This document shows, in pieces, positions 1-8,332 of a DNA stretch of 64,000 nucleotides (its first letter is position 1; each line of letters begins with the position of its first letter). This stretch comes from Williamsia soli. Lineage in GTDB: Bacteria; Actinomycetota; Actinomycetes; Mycobacteriales; Mycobacteriaceae. A program made the translations under genes and the position numbers. A model generated the notes under the pieces. That model was not told the origin of the DNA, did no database searches, and saw nothing but the letters and a program-made list of their open reading frames with translations. The stretch spans positions 682,001 through 746,000 of the forward strand of contig NZ_JAFRDR010000001.1 of the NCBI RefSeq assembly GCF_017377795.1, written 5' to 3'.

Positions 1-1250
1 GCCGAGTCCTCCCAGCCGGGCCACGACTCGTAGGTGCCGCCGTGCCCGCCTTCTTCGGGGTTGATCTCTTCCGGGCTCACCAGCCGCGACGACAATCCGG
101 CGCCGTCTTCGCGGACCCGCCAGAGCGACACCCGCTGCGCGGGATCGGGCACGGTGCGCCCGTCGACCAGACGGCCGTTGGCCTGCAATTTATCCAGCAG
201 GTCGGCCGCCGCCTGAGGAACATCGTCTGCGCTTTCCTCATCGAGGTCGATGTAGAGCCAGGCGTTGCCCTCGGGCAGTCCCGCGACAGAATCATCGCCA
301 CGCCGGGCCCGCATGGTCTGCACGATCCGTTCGTCGATGCCCTCGATGGCGGACGGGGCGAACTCCAGCAGGGTCGGGACGTCGCGAGCGGCGTCGACCA
401 CGTTGCGATACCCGAGACACAGCAGCAAGGCGCGAGTGGGAGCGGTGACGAGCCGGACCTTGGCGGAGACCACGATCGCGCAGGTGCCTTCGGTGCCCAC
501 CAGCGCACGGGCGACGTCGAAGCCGTTTTCGGGCAACAGCTTTCCGAGATGATATCCGGATACCTGGCGCGGGATCTGCTCCATCTCGGTGCGTAGGCCG
601 CTCAAGTTCGCCGACGTTAGCTCGCGCATCGCCGCGGTCAGCTCCTCGGCCCGCGCGACCGCAGGACCGTCGGACGGATCGGTGGCCACGAGCCCGTTGC
701 GAAGAGCGGTCAACCGCAGTCCTTCGGCGGTGACGAGATCGAGCGCCTCGATGTGATCGGTGGTGCGGCCGTAGCGCACCGAGTGGTTACCGCACGCGTC
801 GTTGCCGATGGCGCCACCGAGGGTGGCGCGCGACTGACTCGAGGGGTCGGGTGCGAAGGTGAGCGTCCCGCCGGTGGCGCCGCGCACCTCGCGCTGCAGC
901 GTCGTCAAGACGATGCCCGCCTGGGCCACCGCAGTTCTGCTCTCGGCATCGACCGCGAGCACGTTGTCCATATACCGCGAGAAGTCCAGCACGACGCCGT
1001 TACCGATCGCGTTGCCGCCCATGCCGGTACCGCCGCCGCGAGCGGTCACGGTGAGACCGTTGCGGTGACAGTAGGCGGCAACCGATGCCACGTCTTCGTC
1101 GGTACGCGGGAACACCACGACCAGCGGTGACAGTCGGTAATTCGATGCGTCGTACGAATATTCGGTGAGGCGGCGCGTCGAGGCGTCGGCGCTCAGTCCG
1201 AGCGCTTGGAGATCTGCGCTGATGCGAGTCCCGGTAGGTGCGGGGTCCAT
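1..1250 (-). CDS. FAD-linked oxidase (GlcD/DLD type), 3' end off window
   Basis: The reading frame starts at an ATG (1250 on the minus strand) and runs off the left edge with no stop, so about 416 residues are visible. The N-terminal half is a PCMH-type FAD-binding domain: the glycine-rich ARGGGTGMGGNAIG stretch is followed by TLGGAIGNDACGNHSVRYG, as in D-lactate/glycolate dehydrogenase-like oxidases. The C-terminal FAD-oxidase domain begins with HLGKLLPENGF and VGTEGTCAIV. Large members of this family carry a C-terminal 4Fe-4S/CCG module, but that part lies outside the window. It follows the aminotransferase gene by 8 nt, so the two are probably co-transcribed. The substrate is not known; a 2-hydroxy acid is likely from the family. 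Confidence 0.85.
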   Translation of the reverse strand, partial: MDPAPTGTRISADLQALGLSADASTRRLTEYSYDASNYRLSPLVVVFPRTDEDVASVAAYCHRNGLTVTARGGGTGMGGNAIGNGVVLDFSRYMDNVLAVDAESRTAVAQAGIVLTTLQREVRGATGGTLTFAPDPSSQSRATLGGAIGNDACGNHSVRYGRTTDHIEALDLVTAEGLRLTALRNGLVATDPSDGPAVARAEELTAAMRELTSANLSGLRTEMEQIPRQVSGYHLGKLLPENGFDVARALVGTEGTCAIVVSAKVRLVTAPTRALLLCLGYRNVVDAARDVPTLLEFAPSAIEGIDERIVQTMRARRGDDSVAGLPEGNAWLYIDLDEESADDVPQAAADLLDKLQANGRLVDGRTVPDPAQRVSLWRVREDGAGLSSRLVSPEEINPEEGGHGGTYESWPGWEDS

Positions 1251-1258
1251 GACCCTCG

Positions 1259-2521
1259 CTATCCGAGGGCCGCGGTCAGCGCTGCTTCAAACCTGTTCAG
1301 TCCGGTGGCCATTTCCTCTTCGGTGACAACCAACGCGGGGATGAGTCGCACGACGTTACCCATCGGACCACACGTGAGAGTGAGCAGCTTCTCGGGAATG
1401 GCGGCCTGCTGGACTGCGGCGGCGGCCACTGCGTCGGGCTTGCCGTCGCCGTCGATGAACTCGATGCCGGCCATGAGGCCCAAGCCACGGACGTCGCCGA
1501 CCTGTGGGAACTTCGGTGCCAGCTCGGACAGGCCGCGCAGCATCTGATCACCGCGTACCCGGGCGTTCTCGACCAGGTTCTCCTCCGCGATCACCTGCAG
1601 TGTGGCGACTCCGGCGGCTGCTGCCACCGCGTTGCCGCCGTAGGTCCCACCCTGAGATCCCGGCCAGGCCTTGGCCATCAGCGACGTCGGAGCCGCGATG
1701 GCCGAGATCGGAAAGCCCGAGGCAATTCCCTTGGCGGTGATGAGGATGTCGGGGATCAGGCCTTCGCTGTGCTGGTGTCCCCAGAACTTGCCGGTGCGGC
1801 CGACACCGGCCTGCACCTCGTCGAGGATCAGGATGATGCCGTGCTTGTCGGCACGCTCGCGCAGACCGGCCAGGAACGCGGGTGGGGTCGGGAGGTAGCC
1901 GCCGTCGCCGAGCACCGGCTCGATCAGGAACGCGGCGGTGTCGTTCGGCGCGACGCGAGAGGCGAACAGGTAATCGAGCTCGCGCAGCGCGAACTCGACG
2001 GCGGTCACCTCGTCCCAACCGTAGCGGTACGCGTAGGGGAACGGCGCCATGTGGACGCCGCCCATGAGCGGCGAGAAGCCTGCCGAGAACCTGGTTCCTG
2101 CGGTCGTCAGGGTCGCCGCGGCGACGGTTCGGCCGTGGAACCCGCCCTGGAAGACAACGATGTTCGGTCGTTCGGTGGCCATCCGGGCGAGACGAACCGA
2201 CGCCTCGACGGCCTCGGACCCGGAGTTCGCGTAGAACACGGAGTCCAGGCCGGCCGGGAGGTGCTCGCCGAGCTTGTCCGTGAGTTCCAGCAGCGGCTTG
2301 TGCATCACCGTCGTGTACTGCGCATGGATAATTTTTCCGCACTGCTCCTGCGCGGCGGCGACGACCTTGGGATGGCAGTGGCCGGTGCTGGTGACACCGA
2401 TACCGGTGGTGAAGTCGAGGTAGTCGACACCGTCGGTGCCGTGGATCCACGACCCCTTGGCGTGATCGACCACCACCGGGGTGGCTTGTTTGAGGGCAGG
2501 GCTGAGGGTGGCGGAGCTCAT
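1259..2521 (-). CDS. Class III (omega/4-aminobutyrate-type) aminotransferase
   Basis: A 420-residue PLP enzyme of fold type I, subgroup III. It shows the cofactor-phosphate motif NSGSEA (about 99-104), GGFHGRT (126-132), the PLP-binding aspartate in LDEVQAGVGRTG (D234) and the Schiff-base lysine in ITAKGIASGF (K264). The length is normal for the family. I took ATG 2521 because the open frame extends further upstream into sequence that would overlap the divergent dehydrogenase. Substrates are probably an omega-amino acid or GABA-like amine with pyruvate or 2-oxoglutarate, but the sequence does not fix this. It is transcribed towards the FAD-linked oxidase, 8 nt apart, and divergently from the hydroxyacid dehydrogenase. 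Confidence 0.88.
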   Translation of the reverse strand: MSSATLSPALKQATPVVVDHAKGSWIHGTDGVDYLDFTTGIGVTSTGHCHPKVVAAAQEQCGKIIHAQYTTVMHKPLLELTDKLGEHLPAGLDSVFYANSGSEAVEASVRLARMATERPNIVVFQGGFHGRTVAAATLTTAGTRFSAGFSPLMGGVHMAPFPYAYRYGWDEVTAVEFALRELDYLFASRVAPNDTAAFLIEPVLGDGGYLPTPPAFLAGLRERADKHGIILILDEVQAGVGRTGKFWGHQHSEGLIPDILITAKGIASGFPISAIAAPTSLMAKAWPGSQGGTYGGNAVAAAAGVATLQVIAEENLVENARVRGDQMLRGLSELAPKFPQVGDVRGLGLMAGIEFIDGDGKPDAVAAAAVQQAAIPEKLLTLTCGPMGNVVRLIPALVVTEEEMATGLNRFEAALTAALG

Positions 2522-2608
2522 GGGTACACCGTGACTGCCGATTGCACGATTGTCAACAATTAGACAGTCCCTGCTGGGTGGCCAGGGTGGCTGCCTTACC
2601 GTGGGCGC

Positions 2609-3613
2609 ATGGGAACTGCGAACACGAAGCCGAATGTCGTGATCCTGGGACGCGACGGACTGGAGAAACCGGGCAATCTGGAGCAGATCACTGAGGTCGC
2701 ACATGTGCGGCTCGCCACCACGGCCGACCTCGGTGAAGCGCTGGTCGCCGACGGCGGAGCCGACGTCCTGATGCTGTGGGACTTCTTCTCCGCGGCACTG
2801 AAGGACAACTGGGAACAGGCGCAGGCGCTGAAGTGGGTGCATGTGTGTGCAGCGGGGGTCGACGCGATGTTGTTCGACGAACTGCGGGCGTCACCGATCA
2901 CGATCACCAACGCCCATGGAGTCTTCGACGGGCCGATTGCCGAGTTCGTCCTCGGCTCGATCATCGCCCAGGACAAACAGTTCCACCTGTCCAAGAGATA
3001 TCAGCAGCTCAAACACTGGGAGCGGCGTGACACGATCCGTACCGCCGGTCGCAGCGCCCTGGTGATCGGTACCGGCGGGATCGGCAGGGCCGTCGCGCGT
3101 TTGCTCAGAGCCGCAGGGCTGCAGGTCACCGGAGCCGGCCGGACCGCGCGGACCGAGGACCCCGACTTCGGCACAGTGCTGCGGACCGATGAGTTGGCGG
3201 GTTACGCGGGTGACTTCGACAACATAGTGACCATCGCGCCGCTGACCGAGCTGACCGTCCGGATGATCGATGCCGAGGTGCTGTCGGCCATGAAGCCGTC
3301 AGCACATCTGATCAATGTCGGGCGTGGGCAACTTGTCGACGAATCGGCCCTCATCGAGGCATTACGAGATGGCCAGATCGCCGCGGCCAGTCTCGACGTT
3401 TTCGAGACAGAGCCGCTCCCCGTCGACAACCCCCTGTGGGATATGGAGAACGTGCACATCTCCGCACACATGAGCGGCGACGTCGTGGGCTGGCGGGAAG
3501 AACTCGCGCGGTTGTTCCTGGCGAACCTGCAGCGCTACGCGAGCGGCGAATCCCTGGTGAACATCGTGGACAAAGATGCGGGGTACGTACGGGCGGTCCC
3601 GGCCCGGAATTGA
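2609..3613 (+). CDS. D-2-hydroxyacid dehydrogenase, NAD(P)-dependent
   Basis: A 334-residue member of the D-isomer-specific 2-hydroxyacid dehydrogenase family. The Rossmann dinucleotide motif is VIGTGGIGRAVARLL (about 152-166). The catalytic triad is visible: R239 in INVGRGQLVD, E268 in DVFETEPLP and H287 in HISAHMSGD. It would interconvert a 2-oxo acid and a D-2-hydroxy acid in the cytosol. It is divergent from the aminotransferase/FAD-oxidase pair, with an 87-nt shared promoter region. Together the three genes could oxidise an amino acid or hydroxy acid by way of a 2-oxo acid; that pathway is inference. Confidence 0.88.
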   Translation: MGTANTKPNVVILGRDGLEKPGNLEQITEVAHVRLATTADLGEALVADGGADVLMLWDFFSAALKDNWEQAQALKWVHVCAAGVDAMLFDELRASPITITNAHGVFDGPIAEFVLGSIIAQDKQFHLSKRYQQLKHWERRDTIRTAGRSALVIGTGGIGRAVARLLRAAGLQVTGAGRTARTEDPDFGTVLRTDELAGYAGDFDNIVTIAPLTELTVRMIDAEVLSAMKPSAHLINVGRGQLVDESALIEALRDGQIAAASLDVFETEPLPVDNPLWDMENVHISAHMSGDVVGWREELARLFLANLQRYASGESLVNIVDKDAGYVRAVPARN

Positions 3614-3617
3614 ACGG

Positions 3618-3643
3618 CTGCGCCGACCCAGCGGTGGGCGCAG
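3618..3643 (+). terminator. Hairpin after the hydroxyacid dehydrogenase
   Basis: CTGCGCC and GGCGCAG arms enclose a 12-nt loop four bases after the dehydrogenase stop codon. No T-run follows, so termination is plausible rather than certain. Confidence 0.4.
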
Positions 3644-3700
3644 TCAAGATATTGAGGTCGTGTTGCGGCTATTCACAGATGGATCTCAGGCTTGGCTTCT

Positions 3701-4198
3701 ATGTTCGGACTCGTGTCTGAATCCCAACCGCGTTCGACGAGGGTCGTGACGTTGTTGTGTGTCGCCGGGCTGGCCGTGGCCGGCGTGGCTCTCGGTTACT
3801 GCATTCATCTGGGGGCGCAGCGCAGCGACTCCGACCGGGCGTCGACCCAGATCCAGTATGTGAGTCCGACCGAGGTGGCACCGAACAAGGCGGGCCTGTC
3901 CGCGGTCGAACCGTCCGCAGAGGCAGTGCCGGACGACCTCGACACCGAGCGTTCGAAGGTGGTGCTGTGCACCATCGACCGGATCGACGCCGGTTCGCTG
4001 TCGGTGCACACCGCCGACGGCCGCAAACACCATCTGATCCTGAGCCCGGACGCTCACGTCCAGTCGACGCGCGGTGACAGCGTCGATGTTCTCGACGTCG
4101 GTGACCTGGTGGTCGTGAGAGTGATCAAATCGAACGGCGAAACAACCGCTGACCTCATCGTCGACGGCCGCGTGTCGGGCTCGATCCCGGAGAATTAG
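3701..4198 (+). CDS. Membrane-anchored DUF5666-like protein
   Basis: About 165 residues: a short N-terminus, one hydrophobic segment (VVTLLCVAGLAVAGVALGY), a linker, then an extracytoplasmic domain. The C-terminal 75 residues (VLCTIDRIDAGSLSVHT, then SVDVLDVGDLVVVRV) resemble the OB-like DUF5666 pattern of secreted actinobacterial proteins. TTG 3692 and GTG 3713 are alternative starts; ATG 3701 is chosen without a strong ribosome-binding site to decide it. Function is unknown. It stands alone between the dehydrogenase hairpin and the pyrE cluster. Confidence 0.6.
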   Translation: MFGLVSESQPRSTRVVTLLCVAGLAVAGVALGYCIHLGAQRSDSDRASTQIQYVSPTEVAPNKAGLSAVEPSAEAVPDDLDTERSKVVLCTIDRIDAGSLSVHTADGRKHHLILSPDAHVQSTRGDSVDVLDVGDLVVVRVIKSNGETTADLIVDGRVSGSIPEN

Positions 4199-4302
4199 CT
4201 CCTCTGCCAGCGACACTTTCGGACTGAGCGCATGTCGCCCCAACAGGTGAAGCGTCAGCCGACCGACTCCGATTCGGGCGCCCCACGGTAAGCTGACCGG
4301 TG

Positions 4303-5196
4303 ATGACTGCCGTCTACTTCCTGATCGCCGCTGTTGCGTTGGCCGGCGCCGTGGCGCTGCTCCTGCTCGATCGCAGGCGCACCACCGGCGTGCGCCGTGA
4401 GCGCGCCGTCTGGGGAGATCAACACGGGTTCAAATATCGCGAGACCGACCCCGAACTCAAGTCGGAGTTCGGACGCGCGGCGATGGACGTACCGGACCAT
4501 GTTGCCGTGCAGGATTTGGCGTACGGCTCGTACTACGGCGAAGAGACCCTGGTCTTCGACCTCGCCGACACCGCGACCGTCGTCGCCATCCGCCGCACCA
4601 CGGAGTCGAACGTGACGATCGACGTGCGACACGAGAAGACACTCGCCCCTTCCGAGGACGACGTCGAACTGCTCGGCGCGATGGGCAGGCGCGTGATGTT
4701 CTCCAGTCATCTCGACGTCGCGCGGCGGGTGTGCGATCGACGCATGGTGGCGCTCGCGACGAATGCCCCCGACTACATCCAGATCCTGTGGAACGAGGGC
4801 GCCTGGTCGCTGGGGTCGATGCCGATCACGAATGATCCCGAACGCCTCGACACCGCACTCGAAACCGTTCGGCGCTTCACCGACCTGCTGCGCGTCCTAC
4901 CGCCTGTCGTCGACCCTCAGGGCGCTCCGGATCCCCGCGATCCGTCCAGCCCGACAGGTCGCTCCCGGCGGGGTCTCGCCGAGCCCCGCACCGAGAACAT
5001 TCGTCGCGAGGACCTGCCGCAGCGGGCGGCACGGCCTGCGCCGCGGGACTCCGGTGCACACACTCGCAATTCTGGTCCGATCCAGCGCAGCCCGGTGCCG
5101 CCGGTCGGTGGCTCCGCACCGATTCCACGCCAGCCCGGCCCCATATCGCCCCAAGCTGGGCAGCCGGGATCACGCCGAGCAGGAGGCCCTCAGTGA
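4303..5196 (+). CDS. Membrane-anchored conserved protein upstream of pyrE (Rv0383c-like)
   Basis: A 297-residue protein with an N-terminal membrane segment (VYFLIAAVALAGAVALLLL), a cytoplasm-style folded domain to about residue 205, and a proline/arginine-rich low-complexity tail of about 90 residues. In mycobacteria a protein of this layout lies next to pyrE and the SpoU methyltransferase; the same order here supports orthology to Rv0383c (from memory, not searched). The stop codon overlaps the pyrE start (GTGA), which suggests translational coupling. Function is unknown. ATG 4303 is preceded by an in-frame GTG that could also be used. Confidence 0.7.
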   Translation: MTAVYFLIAAVALAGAVALLLLDRRRTTGVRRERAVWGDQHGFKYRETDPELKSEFGRAAMDVPDHVAVQDLAYGSYYGEETLVFDLADTATVVAIRRTTESNVTIDVRHEKTLAPSEDDVELLGAMGRRVMFSSHLDVARRVCDRRMVALATNAPDYIQILWNEGAWSLGSMPITNDPERLDTALETVRRFTDLLRVLPPVVDPQGAPDPRDPSSPTGRSRRGLAEPRTENIRREDLPQRAARPAPRDSGAHTRNSGPIQRSPVPPVGGSAPIPRQPGPISPQAGQPGSRRAGGPQ

Positions 5197-5726
5197 GCGA
5201 TCGTGACCGGTTGTCGGACTTGGTCAAAGAGCTCGCAGTGGTCCACGGCAAAGTCACCCTGTCCTCGGGCGCCGAGGCCGACTATTACGTCGACCTGCGT
5301 CGTGCCACCCTGCACCATGAGGCGTCACCGCTGATCGGTCGGCTGCTGCGCGAGCTCACCGCCGACTGGGACTTCGACGCGGTCGGTGGATTGACGTTGG
5401 GGGCCGATCCTGTGGCGACGGCGATCATGCATTCGCCCGGACGCCCGATCAATGCGTTCGTCGTGCGCAAGACGGCCAAAGCCCATGGGATGCAACGCCA
5501 GATCGAGGGCCCCGACATAGTGGGCAAACGAGTGCTGGTCGTCGAGGACACCACCACGACCGGCAACTCACCGTTGACCGCTGTCCGCGCGCTGCGCGAG
5601 GCCGGCGCCATCGTGGTCGGGGTGGCGACCGTCGTGGACCGGGCCACCGGTGCGGATGCCGTCATCGCTGCAGAGGGTGTCGAGTACCGGTCGCTCTTGG
5701 GGCTGAGCGACATCGGCCTGAGCTGA
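5193..5726 (+). CDS. pyrE: Orotate phosphoribosyltransferase
   Basis: A 177-residue enzyme that makes orotidine 5'-monophosphate from orotate and PRPP in pyrimidine synthesis. The PRPP-binding motif VLVVEDTTTTGNSPLTAV is near the C-terminus. YYVDLRRATLHH and GGLTLGADPVA match the substrate-binding loops. The GTG start at 5193 overlaps the preceding stop as GTGA, and the methyltransferase GTG follows the stop directly, so the three genes form one unit. Length is typical for the short actinobacterial form. Confidence 0.93.
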   Translation: MSDRDRLSDLVKELAVVHGKVTLSSGAEADYYVDLRRATLHHEASPLIGRLLRELTADWDFDAVGGLTLGADPVATAIMHSPGRPINAFVVRKTAKAHGMQRQIEGPDIVGKRVLVVEDTTTTGNSPLTAVRALREAGAIVVGVATVVDRATGADAVIAAEGVEYRSLLGLSDIGLS

Positions 5727-6386
5727 GTGAGCGACGACGCCGGTCCCACCGAATGGGGTGAGCCGCTGGTCGGCGTCGGTCCGTGGACCGAAGAGCACAC
5801 CGGTGAGATCCCCGAGGACTCGCGTTACGATCCGCACTTACTGGCCGAGGGTGATCGTCGCAACGTGGTCGACCCGTACCGCTATTGGACGCGAGAAGCG
5901 ATTGTCGCCGACCTCGACACCCGGCGGCATCCGTTCCACGTCGCCATCGAGAACTTCGGTCACGACGGCAACATCGGCACGGTGGTCCGCACCGCCAACG
6001 CCTTCTTGGCAGAGGCGGTCCACATCGTCGGCAGGAGGCGCTGGAACCGACGCGGGGCTATGGTGACCGACCGCTATCAGCATGTATCGCATCATGATTC
6101 GGTGGAGTCGCTGATGGTCTGGGCCCGCGAGAGGGGACTGTCTGTCGTCGCGGTGGACAACACCCCGGGCTCGGTGCCGCTCGAGACCGCTGACCTGCCA
6201 CGGGCATGTGTGTTGCTGTTCGGGCAGGAGGGTCCCGGGATCAGTCCGGATGCGCAGAAGCAAGCCGACCTGACCGTGTCCATTGCACAGTTCGGGTCGA
6301 CCCGCTCCATCAATGCCGGTGTCGCCGCAGGAATTGCCATGCACGCCTGGATCCGCCAGCACGCCGACCTCGATCAGGCGTGGTGA
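5727..6386 (+). CDS. TrmH/SpoU-family RNA 2'-O-methyltransferase
   Basis: A 219-residue SPOUT (knotted-fold) methyltransferase. All three SpoU motifs are visible: motif 1 NFGHDGNIGTVVRTANAF, motif 2 VLLFGQEGPGIS, and motif 3 FGSTRSINAGVAAGIAMHAW. The arginine in motif 1 and the RSINAGVA turn are the catalytic and SAM-binding elements. The RNA target (tRNA or rRNA 2'-hydroxyl) cannot be read from the sequence. It starts at GTG directly after the pyrE stop. The same pairing with pyrE occurs in mycobacteria (Rv0380c region). Confidence 0.87.
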   Translation: MSDDAGPTEWGEPLVGVGPWTEEHTGEIPEDSRYDPHLLAEGDRRNVVDPYRYWTREAIVADLDTRRHPFHVAIENFGHDGNIGTVVRTANAFLAEAVHIVGRRRWNRRGAMVTDRYQHVSHHDSVESLMVWARERGLSVVAVDNTPGSVPLETADLPRACVLLFGQEGPGISPDAQKQADLTVSIAQFGSTRSINAGVAAGIAMHAWIRQHADLDQAW

Positions 6387-6390
6387 CCGT

Positions 6391-6460
6391 TCACCCACCC
6401 ACCCGTTTTCGCACCCCCCACCCGTAGCTTCCGGTGGACGGTGCGAATTCGGGTGGGTGA
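6391..6460. repeat. Palindrome family A, copy 1
   Basis: Outer arms TCACCCA and TGGGTGA, inner arms around CGCAC and GTGCG, and a CCAC/GGTGG core give a long imperfect hairpin 4 bp after the methyltransferase stop. It shares its sequence with the copies at 6470 and 22765. A terminator role is plausible; no T-run is present. Confidence 0.75.
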
Positions 6461-6469
6461 AGGCTGCCG

Positions 6470-6532
6470 CCCCACTCATTTTTGCACGAGCCACTAGCAA
6501 TTGCCGGTGGGTGGTGTGAATTCGGGTGGGTG
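6470..6532. repeat. Palindrome family A, copy 2 (left arm partly decayed)
   Basis: The right half (CCGGTGG, GTGTGAATTCGGGTGGG) closely matches copy 1. The left arm has drifted to CCACTCATTTTTGCACGAG. It is in tandem with copy 1, 9 bp apart. Confidence 0.7.
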
Positions 6533-6849
6533 AGAGCCGTCCTGCTGAGACCTGTCGTTCATGTCGGTCTGGAGAGTGCCGCTCCAGCCCGTTGCATTCA
6601 GCTACCGAACAATCGATCTATCAACAGGCTCATCCTTGCGATTGCCAACCTGTCCCGGAGGGGCTGAGCCGGCGCTGTGTACAACTTTGACATGGGCTGA
6701 TCGCCGGATTATCGTCGGAGTGTGTCGGACCGCACACCGACGCAGCGCACCGGATGTGTGTTCGGAAATCCTGAACAACAGATGCAACTGAACGGCTGTG
6801 CCGGCTCGCCGGCCACCCACGGCTCGCCCGAAGAAGAAAGTTGGACCCA
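6533..6849. other. Intergenic stretch before the aldehyde dehydrogenase
   Basis: Noncoding as far as I can see. The final bases hold the purine-rich ribosome-binding site AGAAGAAAG (about 6831-6839) for the aldehyde dehydrogenase. I see no confident promoter or RNA gene. Confidence 0.5.
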
Positions 6850-8295
6850 GTGGAGTACTCGTACCCGAAACTGTTCATCGGCGGCCGTTGGCAGGAGCCC
6901 TCGACCAGCGATGTCATCGCCGTCCACTCCGCAGCCACCGAGGAGCAGATCGGGCAGGTGCCGGCCTCGGCTCCCGCAGATGTCGACAGCGCCGTCGCGG
7001 CGGCAGGTGCCGCCCTCGTCGACCCGGCGTGGGCAGGCATCTCGCAGTCCGAGCGTGCCGATCTCATCGAGCGGTTCGCGGACGCCGTCGACAAGCGTGC
7101 GGACGAGCGGGCGACTGTCGTCTCTCGTCAGAACGGGATGCCGATCGCGATCGCTGGGATGGCCGAGGGGCCGATGCCGGCGTTGCTGCTCCGCTATTTC
7201 GCCGGGTTGATTCGTGACGCTGCCCTGGAAGAGCGGCGCGTCGCGTTCCCCGGTCCGGGCACGACGGTGGTCCGCAAGGAGCCGGTCGGCGTGGTTGCCG
7301 CGATCGCCCCGTGGAACTTCCCGTCTGTACTCGCTGCGTTCAAGATCGCTCCGGCCCTTGCCGCCGGGTGCTCCGTCGTCCTCAAGCCGTCGCCGGAGAC
7401 CGTCCTCGACTCGTTCCTGCTCGCCGATGCCGCCATCGAGGCCGGCCTGCCCGCCGGCGTCCTCAACGTCGTCACCGGCGGCCCTGACATCGGCAAATAC
7501 CTGGTGGCCCACCAGGGTGTCCAGAAGGTCGCGTTCACCGGATCCACCGCCGCGGGCCGTCAGATCGGTGAGGTGTGTGGTCGACTGCTTCGCCCGGTGA
7601 CCCTGGAGCTGGGTGGCAAGTCCGCCGCGCTGATCCTCGACGACGCCGACATCGAGGCCACGGTCACCGGACTGGCGACGGCTTCGTTGCTCAACAGCGG
7701 CCAAACCTGTTACATGTCAACACGAATCCTCGCGCCCAAAGGTCGCTACCAGGACTTCGTCGACGCCATCACCGCGATGGCCGGATCGCTGCCGGTCGGC
7801 GATCCACTGGACCCCTCCACCTTCATCGGGCCGCTGGTCAGCGAGAAGCAGCGAGATCGGGTGCTGTCCTACGTCGACGCCGGACGCAACGAGGGTGCGA
7901 CGCTGACCACCGGTGGTGGCCGGCCCAGTGGACTCGATCGCGGATGGTTCGTCGAGCCGACCGTCTTCGCCAACACCGACAACACCACGACCATCGCCCG
8001 TGAGGAGATCTTCGGACCTGTCTTGACCGTCATGCCGTATGACGGTGAGGCCGAGGCCATCTCGATGGCCAATGACTCCGAGTTCGGACTCGGTGGCACG
8101 GTGTGGACCGCGGACTCCTCCCGCGGACTCGATGTCGCCCGTCAGATCCAGACCGGGTCCTTCGGGGTCAACAGCTACGCGCTGGACTTCGGATCGCCGT
8201 TCGGCGGGGTCAAGTCGAGCGGCCTCGGGCGTGAACTCGGTCCCGAGGGGCTCGCCGCCTATTACAGCCTGAAGTCGATCTTCCTCCCCGAGTGA
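6850..8295 (+). CDS. Aldehyde dehydrogenase (NAD-dependent, ALDH superfamily)
   Basis: A 481-residue ALDH. Visible are the Rossmann-side motif IAPWNFP, the general-base glutamate in LELGGKSAAL, the catalytic cysteine in NSGQTC, the glutamate in EEIFGPVL, and the C-terminal FGGVKSSGLGRELG. It oxidises an aldehyde to a carboxylic acid. GTG 6850 is preferred over TTG 6841 because AGAAGAAAG is then spaced normally. It lies upstream of the XRE-TetR regulator and the acyl-CoA ligase, which suggests aldehyde to acid to acyl-CoA processing. The substrate is unknown; the motif set resembles broad-range or terpenoid-type ALDHs. Confidence 0.92.
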   Translation: MEYSYPKLFIGGRWQEPSTSDVIAVHSAATEEQIGQVPASAPADVDSAVAAAGAALVDPAWAGISQSERADLIERFADAVDKRADERATVVSRQNGMPIAIAGMAEGPMPALLLRYFAGLIRDAALEERRVAFPGPGTTVVRKEPVGVVAAIAPWNFPSVLAAFKIAPALAAGCSVVLKPSPETVLDSFLLADAAIEAGLPAGVLNVVTGGPDIGKYLVAHQGVQKVAFTGSTAAGRQIGEVCGRLLRPVTLELGGKSAALILDDADIEATVTGLATASLLNSGQTCYMSTRILAPKGRYQDFVDAITAMAGSLPVGDPLDPSTFIGPLVSEKQRDRVLSYVDAGRNEGATLTTGGGRPSGLDRGWFVEPTVFANTDNTTTIAREEIFGPVLTVMPYDGEAEAISMANDSEFGLGGTVWTADSSRGLDVARQIQTGSFGVNSYALDFGSPFGGVKSSGLGRELGPEGLAAYYSLKSIFLPE

Positions 8296-8332
8296 TGACT
8301 GACGTCCGGAACCCGTCCGTGCGGCCCGCCTG

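Noticed and set aside
6709-7704. 331-codon antisense frame over the start of the aldehyde dehydrogenase
   Set aside because: Peptide is low-complexity Arg/Gly/Asp-rich without motif; the sense ALDH is clear.
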